DNA of 7,847 nucleotides from Actinomycetota bacterium (GTDB lineage Bacteria > Actinomycetota > CADDZG01 > WHSQ01), in the NCBI GenBank assembly GCA_013695055.1, contig JACDBF010000407.1:1-7847 (forward strand), given 5' to 3'. The position numbers and the translations under genes were made by a program. Shown piece after piece: positions 1 through 6,063 of the stretch; position 1 is the first letter of the stretch, and every line of letters starts with the position of its first letter. The notes below the pieces were generated by a model. The model ran no database searches. It was not told where the DNA came from and was given only the letters and a program-made list of their open reading frames with translations.

Positions 1-2
1 AG

Positions 3-362
3 GCCGAGGCCCTGGTCGACGAGGAGCGAGCGATGATCGCGCGCGTCATCTACAACCGTCTCCAGGTGGGGATGCCACTCGGTATCGACGCGACCATCAG
101 CTACGCACTCGGCGAGCACAAGTCCGCTCTCACCGAATCGGATCTCGCCGTCGAGTCCCCCTACAACACGCGTTTGGAGACCGGCCTTCCTCCAACACCG
201 ATCGGCGCGCCCGGACAGGCTTCACTCGAAGCTGCCGCGCATCCTGCACAAGGGGAGTGGTTGTTCTACGTCGTGAGCGACTGCGCGGGGCACCATGCCT
301 TCAGCGTCGATTACGACGACTTCCTGGCCGACAAGGCGGCCTATCAAGAGCTCAGTTGTTGA
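3..362 (+). CDS. mltG: Endolytic murein transglycosylase MltG, C-terminal part (5' end outside window)
   Basis: This is the C-terminal ~119 residues of MltG (YceG), a membrane-anchored lytic transglycosylase that cuts nascent peptidoglycan strands and helps set glycan length. The reading frame is open from base 3. It shows the family block ERAMIARVIYNRL, then LGIDATISYALGE, YNTRLETGLPPTPIGAPGQ and AAAHPAQGEWLFYVV, and ends in the usual GHHAFSVDYDDF tail. These align residue by residue with the E. coli MltG C-terminus as I remember it. The Glu at bases 6-8 lies in the conserved Glu-containing stretch next to the active site. The N-terminal membrane helix and LysM-like part are upstream of the window. 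The TGA stop overlaps the TTG start of aroE, so the two genes are probably co-transcribed and translationally coupled. The first ATG inside the window is not the true start. Confidence 0.95.
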   Translation, partial: AEALVDEERAMIARVIYNRLQVGMPLGIDATISYALGEHKSALTESDLAVESPYNTRLETGLPPTPIGAPGQASLEAAAHPAQGEWLFYVVSDCAGHHAFSVDYDDFLADKAAYQELSC

Positions 363-1201
363 TACCGGGGGAGCCCCATTTCGCCGGCGTGCTCGGCTGG
401 CCGTTGGAGAGAACTCTGTCGCCGGCGATCCATGCGGCCGCGTTCGAGAGCGTGGGTCTTCCATGGGTCTATCTCGCGTGGGCAGTGCCCCCCGAGTCTC
501 TGGCGAGCGCGGTTGAAGGCTTGCGGGTTCTGCGAGCGTCCGGAGCGAACGTCACCATGCCGCACAAAGAAGCGATCTTGCCGTTGCTCGATGACCTCGA
601 CGAGGATGCGCGCGCGGTTGGAGCCGTCAACACTGTCGCAAGCGGTGGCGGCAGGTTGATCGGACACAACACGGACGTGAGTGGCTTCAAGGAGTTTCTC
701 GCCGGGGACGCGGGCGCGACCATTTCCGGCGCGCGCTGTGTTGTGCTGGGAGCCGGAGGGGCCGCGCGCGCGGTGGTGAAGGCGCTCAGCGAGCTCGACG
801 CTGAGGTGATCAGCGTGGTTGCGCGCGACGCGCACAAGGCGGCCTCAGTGGCGGCCATCGCCGGCGCGCGCGGAAGGGCCGAGCCGTGGACGGCGAACAT
901 TTGGGCTGTAGCAGATGCCGACGTCGTGGTCAACGCGACTCCACTCGGCATGAACAAGGAGAAGCTTCTGGAGGGCGCCCGCTTTGACGCCGGGCAGTGG
1001 GTTGTCGATCTTATCTACGACCCCCCGAGCACGCCACTGATCGATAGCGCGCGCTCTCAGGGAGCGCACGCATGGGGAGGGATCGGCATGCTGGTGCATC
1101 AAGCGGCCGGGTCTTTTCGGATCTGGACCGGACAAGAACCGCCGCTGCCGGCGATGTCGGCCGCGGCCGTGACGGCGATCGCCGGGCGTTCGAGGGATTG
1201 A
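359..1201 (+). CDS. aroE: Shikimate dehydrogenase (NADP+)
   Basis: AroE reduces 3-dehydroshikimate to shikimate with NADPH in the chorismate pathway; it is cytoplasmic. From a TTG start the protein has 280 residues, normal for the family. Visible motifs are TLSPAIH (19-25, shikimate-binding Ser), NVTMPHKE (64-71, catalytic Lys70), AVGAVNT (86-92), GHNTDVSGF (102-110, catalytic Asp106), the dinucleotide loop VLGAGGAARA (129-138), NATPLGM, and the C-terminal GIGMLVHQAAGSFRIWTG. The start is chosen because TTG at 359 overlaps the mltG stop as TTGA, AAGAG lies about 8 nt upstream, and the domain begins at GVLGWP ten residues later. TTG at 356 is an alternative. An ORF extending 5' to a GTG at 257 would overlap mltG by 106 nt and is unlikely. 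All catalytic residues are present, so it should be active. Confidence 0.95.
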   Translation: MIPGEPHFAGVLGWPLERTLSPAIHAAAFESVGLPWVYLAWAVPPESLASAVEGLRVLRASGANVTMPHKEAILPLLDDLDEDARAVGAVNTVASGGGRLIGHNTDVSGFKEFLAGDAGATISGARCVVLGAGGAARAVVKALSELDAEVISVVARDAHKAASVAAIAGARGRAEPWTANIWAVADADVVVNATPLGMNKEKLLEGARFDAGQWVVDLIYDPPSTPLIDSARSQGAHAWGGIGMLVHQAAGSFRIWTGQEPPLPAMSAAAVTAIAGRSRD

Positions 1202-1210
1202 TCCCCTACG

Positions 1211-1247
1211 CGCGGCCGGCCCAGGCGCGCGGGCCGGGCCGGCTGCG
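1211..1247. terminator. GC-rich inverted repeat between convergent genes, candidate terminator
   Basis: The arms 1211-1222 (CGCGGCCGGCCC) and 1236-1247 (GGGCCGGCTGCG) pair over 12 bp with one G-T wobble and leave a 13-nt loop. The structure begins 9 nt after the aroE stop and sits 19 nt from the stop of the convergent LC7 gene, where a bidirectional terminator would be expected. No T-run follows on either strand, so intrinsic termination is unproven. Confidence 0.45.
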
Positions 1248-1266
1248 AGATCGCAAACCTGTTCGT

Positions 1267-1638
1267 CTACAGACTCAGACCTCTCTCGACGCTTCGTAGC
1301 TCGATTCGAGCCATGGCGAGATTGGACTTGCCTTTTTCGAGAGCCATGTAGAAGAAGAGGCCCTCGCCCCCCGGAGCGGTGATGAGCCTCAGAAGGTGGA
1401 ACTGGGTGTCGAGCGTGATGAGGATGTCCTCGATGCTCTCGTGAATCCCCAACCGGCTCATGATCTTCATCTGGGCCCTGACCACCTCGGTGTTTCCGGC
1501 AGCGGCGACCTCGAGATCGAGATCGGGCCCGCCGCCCTCAACTCCGAGAGTCATGCCGCTGTTGTAGTCGACGAGCGCAACCCCAAGAACACCATCGATC
1601 GCCATGGCAGCTTTGAGCTGTTCGGCGACATTTGCCAT
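1267..1638 (-). CDS. Roadblock/LC7 domain protein, divergent actinobacterial type
   Basis: This 123-residue single-domain protein looks like a Roadblock/LC7 family member. These are small alpha/beta proteins that dimerise and bind Ras-like GTPases. The N-terminal half contains GVLGVALVDYNSGMTLG and LEVAAAGNTEVVRAQ. The C-terminal half contains IEDILITLDTQFHLLR and SNLAMARIELRSVE. This LVDYxSGM...AAAGNTEVVRA...EDILITL pattern is, from memory, a distinct LC7 subfamily common in actinobacteria. It lacks the classic S-x-DG turn seen in the two other LC7 proteins here. The start is firm: a GGGAGGAAG Shine-Dalgarno (1642-1650) lies just upstream of the ATG. It follows the 4-gene minus-strand cluster in the same direction but after a 239-nt gap with hairpins, so it may be a separate transcript. 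Its partner GTPase is probably the one encoded at 2911-3498, by inference. Confidence 0.85.
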   Translation of the reverse strand: MANVAEQLKAAMAIDGVLGVALVDYNSGMTLGVEGGGPDLDLEVAAAGNTEVVRAQMKIMSRLGIHESIEDILITLDTQFHLLRLITAPGGEGLFFYMALEKGKSNLAMARIELRSVERGLSL

Positions 1639-1732
1639 CTACTTCCTCCCTTCGTCTCGCCGATCCCCGCCTCGCGAGAGATCCGCCACTTGTCCTCGTC
1701 CTCGGTGGGACCGTCCTTGCGGCCCCCTGAAA

Positions 1733-1750
1733 GAGGTCGGTGTGGACCTC
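1733..1750. promoter_or_regulatory. Inverted repeat GAGGTC-N6-GACCTC, possible operator or hairpin
   Basis: Perfect 6-bp arms (1733-1738 and 1745-1750) flank a 6-nt centre, about 95 nt upstream of the LC7 start at 1638. Read on the minus strand it is followed by TTTC, so it could also be a weak terminator for transcripts from the upstream cluster. A second, overlapping repeat ACCT-CAC-AGGT starts at 1747. The function is unknown. Confidence 0.3.
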
Positions 1751-1835
1751 ACAGGTGCTCAAGGCGTGTATTCACTTGATCGGCAACAGACCAGGCCGCT
1801 TTAGCACTCTTCTCGATGTAGTTACCGGAGGCCTC

Positions 1836-1851
1836 GCTTCCGCTCGGAAGC
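1836..1851 (-). terminator. Hairpin GCTTCC-tetraloop-GGAAGC, candidate terminator
   Basis: A perfect 6-bp stem with a 4-nt loop starts 26 nt past the stop of the LC7 gene at 1878 on the minus strand. The next 8 bases on that strand form the palindrome GAGGCCTC (1828-1835). No T-run follows, so this may be a Rho-dependent or attenuating structure, or an RNA-stabilising 3' end, rather than a classic intrinsic terminator. Confidence 0.4.
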
Positions 1852-1877
1852 ATTCAGGTTCCACAGCAGCATCGGGC

Positions 1878-2240
1878 CTAGATGACCGTGGCGATGTGCG
1901 CGGCGACTCGCCGAGCTTCGTGGTGAAGCAACCCCAGGTTCGCCTTGGAGGGAGCCAGGACGGCCAGGACCGCTTTCGGCCCCGCGCTGTAGACGATCAG
2001 GTAGCCGTCGGTGCCCCTGGTGATGGTCTCTTGGAAAGTCCCGTGTCCGAAGACGTCGACGGTTCTTCGACCCAGCCCCACCGTCGTGGCCGCCATGGCG
2101 GCGGTTCGGGGGGCTTCTTTCTCGTCGATGTCGTGGGCTAAGGTGAGCCCGTCCGAGGAAGCGACCATGACGCCAGCGATATCTCGCATCGAGCTGCGCA
2201 GAGCCTTTATCGCTTGTTGCACTCGTTCCACGTCGGTCAC
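1878..2240 (-). CDS. Roadblock/LC7 domain protein, MglB/CvnB-like
   Basis: This 120-residue protein is one classic Roadblock/LC7 domain. It begins with helix VERVQQAIKALRSSM (4-18), then the strand-turn IAGVMVASSDGLTLA (21-35), AAMAATTVGLGRRT (47-60), GTFQETITRGTDGYLIVYSAG (67-87) and AVLAVLAPSKANLGLLHHEARR (90-111). In known systems such proteins are GTPase partners or GTPase-activating proteins (MglB for MglA) or conservon components (CvnB). It starts with GTG, and the GTGA sequence overlaps the stop of the V4R-like gene by 4 nt, a sign of translational coupling. GAGGCGGG upstream may serve as Shine-Dalgarno. It is the last gene of the compact minus-strand cluster, and a hairpin follows. 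The natural partner is the GTPase two genes upstream; this is inferred, not shown. Confidence 0.92.
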   Translation of the reverse strand: MTDVERVQQAIKALRSSMRDIAGVMVASSDGLTLAHDIDEKEAPRTAAMAATTVGLGRRTVDVFGHGTFQETITRGTDGYLIVYSAGPKAVLAVLAPSKANLGLLHHEARRVAAHIATVI

Positions 2241-2905
2241 GGCGCACCCGCCTCGAGAACGATCGCGTTGCGGAATGACTCGATGGGGGCGGCCAGGGCC
2301 GGGTCTTCGAGGTCCTGCGCCAGGATCTCTGCAGGAGCCACGACGATTCGGTAGCTCCCTTTAGTGCCCGGAAGCTCGCGCGCCTCGAGCGGCCGCTCCA
2401 GCGCGGTTGCCAGGGCTCCACTGACGACACCGCTGACGAACATGCGGGCCGGTTTGGTGTCCAGGCCGCGCGCAGACCGAATTTGGTTCAGGACGCCGTC
2501 GGCGATCTCGATGAGAAAGCGCACATGCGGCACCGCGTGCGCTTCGAGGATGGTTACGCGCGGCGCCAAGCCCGCGTGCATCGGCCAGTAAAGGGCTCCG
2601 TAGCGGCCGGACTCATCGTCTTTCCCTTGAGCGACCGACCACGTTTGGAAGTGCTGCGCAGCGGCGACCCCATAGGACTTGCCGAAGCTGTAGATAGTGA
2701 GGTTCGACCCGGCCCCGCCCAAGAGATCGTCCAGAATCTCGGGGAGCGTGATCGCCAGAGCCTGAGCGTCGACTATCACCACCGGCCCATTCCCGGCGGT
2801 GACGTGCCCTCGTCCAGGATCTCGTTCGAGCGTCTGCCAGTAGCGCCAGGCCGCAGCCCTGGCCTCGTCGAGGTGCTTTTGTTCGATCATCACTTGTCCT
2901 GTCAT
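2237..2905 (-). CDS. V4R-like (4-vinyl reductase / Bet3-related fold) protein
   Basis: I assign this 222-residue protein to the V4R-like fold from pattern, not from a search. The signs are the helical YSFGKSYGVAAAQHFQ (72-87), the strand RVTILEAH (116-123), then FVSGVVSGALATALERPLEA (156-175) and ELPGTKGSYRIVV (177-189). The last two match the V4R layout of a small-residue helix, a domain-swap-like strand with Glu, and a final 'G-x-x-x-C-x-F-x-V'-like strand. V4R domains bind small hydrophobic ligands and are related to the TRAPP subunit Bet3. The usual zinc-binding Cys are absent; the whole protein has no Cys. The ATG at 2905 is 5 nt after the GTPase stop. ATG at 2890, with AGGAC upstream, is a serious alternative start that would give 217 residues. 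The gene lies between the GTPase and the LC7 gene, implying a role in the same complex. Confidence 0.6.
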   Translation of the reverse strand: MTGQVMIEQKHLDEARAAAWRYWQTLERDPGRGHVTAGNGPVVIVDAQALAITLPEILDDLLGGAGSNLTIYSFGKSYGVAAAQHFQTWSVAQGKDDESGRYGALYWPMHAGLAPRVTILEAHAVPHVRFLIEIADGVLNQIRSARGLDTKPARMFVSGVVSGALATALERPLEARELPGTKGSYRIVVAPAEILAQDLEDPALAAPIESFRNAIVLEAGAP

Positions 2906-2910
2906 CGCAC

Positions 2911-3498
2911 TCAGCTCACCGCAACTTCAGCATCGTCGGCCAGGGTCGAGAGCACCTTTATCAACAACACCAGAAGGAGCTGCTTGGCGGACTCGCGCTC
3001 GGTGGCCTCGCACGGAACGATCTCGACCTGGGGATCGGCCCCCAATACCTCGTGCAGGCGCTCGACCATCTCCGGCTGGTTGGTGCCGCGGTTGGCTCCG
3101 ACGATGAAGGGCGCATCCGACATGTTCCTGAAGTGCTCGAGTATGTTGGCGGCCTCCCTGAGGCTGTCTTCGCCCCTCGAGAGGTCGACCATGAGGATGT
3201 ATCCGTCCATGCCTTCGGCGAGCACGTCCCACATGAAGTCGAAGCGATCTTGACCCGGCGTCCCGAACATGTAGAGCTCGGCCAGCATCTCTTCGTCTTT
3301 GACCGTCAGCTTGCCGAAGTCCATCGTGACGGTCGTGTGGTCCTTGGTCGCGGCCGACTCGTCGCTGACCGACGTTTCGGTGGCCAGAACGGGGATCTCG
3401 GAGATCGTAGAGATGAGCGTCGTCTTCCCGGCCGCGAACGGCCCGGTCACGACGACTTTGATTGTGACTACGTCTACGTTTCGCATCGCTCCATCCAT
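2911..3498 (-). CDS. Small Ras-like GTPase, CvnD/MglA-like
   Basis: This 195-residue protein is a single-domain P-loop GTPase of the bacterial CvnD/MglA-like group. G1 is GPFAAGKT (19-26). Switch I lies around KDHTTVTMDFG (52-62). G3 is FGTPGQDRF (78-86), with Gly where Ras has Asp, as is usual in this group. A G5-like PCEATERES lies at 162-170. The G4 position reads GANRGTN (134-140) and lacks the Asp of N/T-K-x-D. From memory, actinobacterial conservon GTPases share the TPGQxRFxFMWD block. The chosen ATG is one base after the stop of the DUF4388 gene (TGACATG), with GAGGA about 8 nt upstream; ATG at 3486 is also possible. A longer frame to 3753 lies inside the upstream gene and is rejected. 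It probably switches between GDP and GTP states under control of the LC7 proteins. Confidence 0.9.
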   Translation of the reverse strand: MDGAMRNVDVVTIKVVVTGPFAAGKTTLISTISEIPVLATETSVSDESAATKDHTTVTMDFGKLTVKDEEMLAELYMFGTPGQDRFDFMWDVLAEGMDGYILMVDLSRGEDSLREAANILEHFRNMSDAPFIVGANRGTNQPEMVERLHEVLGADPQVEIVPCEATERESAKQLLLVLLIKVLSTLADDAEVAVS

Positions 3499-3499
3499 G

Positions 3500-5671
3500 T
3501 CAGAGTCCTCGCACCGCGGCGATGATCCGTCGCAGAGCGCGCACCTTGGGAGCGGCGGCCTCCGGCGATGGCTTCGGCGGCGACGCCTCGGGGCCTCTCC
3601 GAGAGGATGTCCGTGCGGGCGCCGGAGGCGGAGGGGCACCCGTGCCGGCGAGGTCCCGGAGCTCTTGTAGGGCAACGGTACGGAACCCGGCGACACCGTA
3701 ATCCGGTTCGCGGCCGTCTTCTGGGAATTGATCTTCCGTTGGAGCGCGCTCATCGGCTGGGGCCTTGCCCTCGGCTACAGCCTGGTCCTCGGCTGCGGGC
3801 CGACCCTCGTCGAAGGCGTCATGGTCGCGGGCGGGAGCGTCCTCCAAAGAGGAAATGGGTGACTCGTCGTCTTGGAGCGCGAGCGGCTCGACGCCGGCCT
3901 CGTCGACGGCCGGACCGGGGGCCTCTGCCTCGGGTTGGGGAGCGGTCCATTCAAAGGCGCTCGGCGTTGCCTCTTGTTCGGAAACCGCCTCGACCGACCA
4001 GCGATCTAGATCCCACTCCGGAGAGACTTCGGGATCGACAGAGGGAGACGATTGATCGCCACCGCCCATGTCCGCATCCCCTTCGTCCACGGACGAGAAC
4101 TCCTCCCGGTCGCCCGGGCCCGGTTGCTCCTCGGGCGCATCCCCGCTCTCGTCGATGTCGGCCGAGCCCCATACCGCGGGATCGGTGTCGTCCAGCTCCA
4201 GGAAATCGCCGGCGTCCAGTGGATCGCCAGCCAGCTCGAGACCCGCCAGGGGATCATCCTCGACATCTTCGAGACCCTCCTCAGAGATGACTTGGTAGTC
4301 GAAGGGTGAGGCCCATTGATCGGCTTCCCAATCGGTTGCCTCGGACGCGCCGGCGGTCGGAACCGACTCCGAAAGCGATTCATCCACGGAGTCTGGCTCC
4401 GCCACTCCGGCAGCCGCGCCCTCCCAAGACGGGGCTTCTTCGCCCGCCTCATCGTCGGCGAGCTGATCCTCGGCCTGCGTCTCGAATAGGGCCTCCTGCC
4501 ATGACTCGGTGAGCGCCGTCTCGGCCTCTTCGGCACCGGGCCCGGCAGGCTCGAGCTCCCTCTCCGCTTCACCGTGGTCCGACTCTGCCACCGGAATGGC
4601 GAAGTCAGACTCACTCTCCTGAGCGAGTGGCTCGGCGAGCTCGTCCCCTTCGGCGAGCTCGTACCCCTCGGAGTCGCCTTCGGCCGTGGCGGCCTCTTCG
4701 TAATCAGAGTCGATGAAGTCGGGAACCTCAAAGGCGGCCTCACCGGGCACCTCGTCGGCCCCTTGGGGCCCGGCCCCGTCGAAGTCGCCTACCTCGGTCC
4801 CTTGGGACTGCGGCACGAGCTCGTGGGTGGCTTCCGCCTCCTCGCCCGGCTCCTGGGCCGGCGCAGCGTCTGGGGACGGGTCGAGCGTTGCTTCGTCCTG
4901 TTGCTCGGGCTGCGGCTGGGGGCTGGGCGCTTCGTCCACCGCGGCGGCCTCGACCTGCTCGCCTTCTTCGATTTCTTCGAGGATTGCGACCAGACCCGCT
5001 CCGATCAGGGGATTGAGCGCCCGGGCGGCGTCGGCCTCGGAGACGCCGGTCTCCGAGGCCAGGGTTGCGAGCGTGAAGCTGGTCCGGCGGGCGGCCATCA
5101 ACAGGGCGGTCCATTGGGAGGCGTCGAGCGTGATCTGCACCTGTTCGTGCGGGAGCCTCTCGGCGACGTGAAGGAGCTTCAAGGGAGAGGAAATCGTCTC
5201 GGCGATCGCCTCCCATTCGGCGACCCTGTTGCGCGCCTCGGCGATCAGGTCGTCGACATTGAAACGTTGCGACGCGCCCGAGAGATGACGTTCCCCCGCG
5301 CGAAAGTCGAAAGTGCCGTCTCGCGGCATGCGGAAGAGCTCAAACAATGCTGTGGAGATCGCCCCGTACGCGACGTCGGCCAGCAAGGGGGCATCGACGA
5401 GTCCCTGTTGGAGAAGCCATTCATCGACGGGCCCGCCCGCAGTCTGCGTCAATGCCTGTTCCCAGGCTTCGGACGATAAGCCGCGCCCGATCAGGAGGTC
5501 CTCGAGAGACGGGCTCCGGTCGGTGTCGGCGAAATAGGCATCACCATCGGCGAGATAGAGAGTGGCGGTGACCTCGCCCTCTACGTAAAGGGCTCCTGTC
5601 TGGCGTGAGAACGAGAGCAATTGGAGGATGTCGGTCACGGAGAAGTTCTCCAAGCTGCCGTTCAGGAACAT
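3500..5671 (-). CDS. DUF4388/PATAN protein with ~425-residue acidic disordered linker and basic C-terminal helix
   Basis: This 723-residue protein is the first gene of the minus-strand cluster. Residues 1-50 (FLNGSLENFSVTDILQLLS, then TGALYVEG and LYLADGDAYFA) are a PATAN/DUF4388 domain. Residues ~54-112 are helical and resemble the repeat around LLIGRGLSSEAWEQAL. Residues ~183-232 look like a winged-helix-type unit (LATLASETGVSEADAARAL, LIGAGLVAIL). From ~232 to ~657 it is acidic, rich in Glu, Asp, Ala and Pro, with Trp at 391, 416, 448, 453, 501, 553, 558 and 575. A Pro-rich stretch (679-684) leads to a basic amphipathic tail KVRALRRIIAAVRGL. The start has a strong AGGAGG 4 nt upstream. DUF4388 proteins are regulatory adaptors; the exact role is unknown. 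It could be a scaffold that brings the GTPase and LC7 partners together. A paralogous DUF4388 gene lies at 7046. Confidence 0.88.
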   Translation of the reverse strand: MFLNGSLENFSVTDILQLLSFSRQTGALYVEGEVTATLYLADGDAYFADTDRSPSLEDLLIGRGLSSEAWEQALTQTAGGPVDEWLLQQGLVDAPLLADVAYGAISTALFELFRMPRDGTFDFRAGERHLSGASQRFNVDDLIAEARNRVAEWEAIAETISSPLKLLHVAERLPHEQVQITLDASQWTALLMAARRTSFTLATLASETGVSEADAARALNPLIGAGLVAILEEIEEGEQVEAAAVDEAPSPQPQPEQQDEATLDPSPDAAPAQEPGEEAEATHELVPQSQGTEVGDFDGAGPQGADEVPGEAAFEVPDFIDSDYEEAATAEGDSEGYELAEGDELAEPLAQESESDFAIPVAESDHGEAERELEPAGPGAEEAETALTESWQEALFETQAEDQLADDEAGEEAPSWEGAAAGVAEPDSVDESLSESVPTAGASEATDWEADQWASPFDYQVISEEGLEDVEDDPLAGLELAGDPLDAGDFLELDDTDPAVWGSADIDESGDAPEEQPGPGDREEFSSVDEGDADMGGGDQSSPSVDPEVSPEWDLDRWSVEAVSEQEATPSAFEWTAPQPEAEAPGPAVDEAGVEPLALQDDESPISSLEDAPARDHDAFDEGRPAAEDQAVAEGKAPADERAPTEDQFPEDGREPDYGVAGFRTVALQELRDLAGTGAPPPPAPARTSSRRGPEASPPKPSPEAAAPKVRALRRIIAAVRGL

Positions 5672-6063
5672 CCCGCCTCCTCTCGATGAGCCGTGGGCCG
5701 CAAAGCCGAACCTTGGAAGACCAGAGAACGACCGGCCAATGGGCGGGCGAGCCGTTGTTTCTGATTACTGGGGTTGCTAGGCACTGTTTCTTATCGTGCG
5801 TGCCCAGGGGCTCCTTTAGTCGTTGCCTGCCAACTCGACCTTGCTGGGCGGCGCGTAACGTGATACGCGTCGAGTGGAGACTGGAATCGAGAGTTCTCGA
5901 AAGTCCTCTAGCGAGGCAACGGATTGCCGGAGAGGCTCAAGTAGCCGAGCGACGCAGCGTGAAGCTCGCTCGCTCAACTTGGGCCAGAGGCATGCCGAAG
6001 TCCGACGTAGCAGCGAAGACGCCGGGCCGCGACTGAGGATGGGGGGACAAGGAGGATGTCAGG
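5672..6063. promoter_or_regulatory. Divergent intergenic region with many small inverted repeats
   Basis: This 392-nt gap separates two outward-facing gene clusters and must carry their promoters or leaders. I see no convincing coding frame and no tRNA or known riboswitch. No -35/-10 pair stands out. Between 5833 and 5975 short inverted repeats are dense: ACTCGAC/GTCGAGT (5833-5839, 5869-5875), CGCGTA/TACGCG (5852-5857, 5864-5869), CGAGA/TCTCG (5888-5899), CCTC/GAGG (5905-5916), GGCAA/TTGCC (5915-5928), GGCT/AGCC (5934-5946) and CGAGCGA/TCGCTCG (5946-5952, 5966-5972). GGCAC/GTGCC at 5780-5804 lies nearer the minus-strand gene. These could be operators or a structured leader RNA. Confidence 0.55.
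6051..6055 (+). promoter_or_regulatory. Shine-Dalgarno of the LC7 gene at 6064
   Basis: AAGGAGG ends 8 nt before ATG 6064 and fixes that start. An ATG directly after it at 6056 opens only a 3-codon frame that stops across the real start (TGA 6065-6067), so it is not the gene start. Confidence 0.75.

Larger units (their letters stand above)
1639..1877. other. Intergenic gap between two minus-strand LC7 genes
   Basis: I see no convincing coding sequence in these 239 nt. It holds two short hairpins, listed separately, an 8-bp palindrome CTCGCGAG at 1671-1678 and the Shine-Dalgarno of the downstream LC7 gene. I could not find a -35/-10 pair good enough to call. The gap is long compared with the 1-5 nt spacings upstream, so it probably contains a terminator, a promoter or both. 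Confidence 0.6.

Noticed and set aside
2483..3253. Plus-strand open frame of 256 codons across the V4R-like and GTPase genes
   Set aside because: It is antisense to two genes with family motifs and has no domain pattern of its own.
3499..3753. N-terminal extension of the GTPase to an ATG at 3753
   Set aside because: The extra 85 residues overlap the DUF4388 gene and are Arg/Pro-rich. The GTPase fold starts a few residues after ATG 3498, which has a good ribosome site and a 1-nt junction.
4006..4743. Minus-strand open frame of 245 codons in another frame within the acidic linker of the DUF4388 gene
   Set aside because: The product is Arg/Pro/Ser-rich as expected from a frame-shifted acidic low-complexity region, and the in-frame 723-residue protein explains the stretch.
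4574..5479. Plus-strand open frame of 301 codons opposite the large DUF4388 gene
   Set aside because: It lies fully antisense to a gene with clear domains and a strong Shine-Dalgarno. Its protein is a G/R/L-rich shadow of G+C-rich codons with no recognisable domain.
5900..5990. tRNA or known riboswitch in the hairpin-rich intergenic region
   Set aside because: No TTCRANYC loop with proper arms and no consensus core of a riboswitch I know could be found on either strand.
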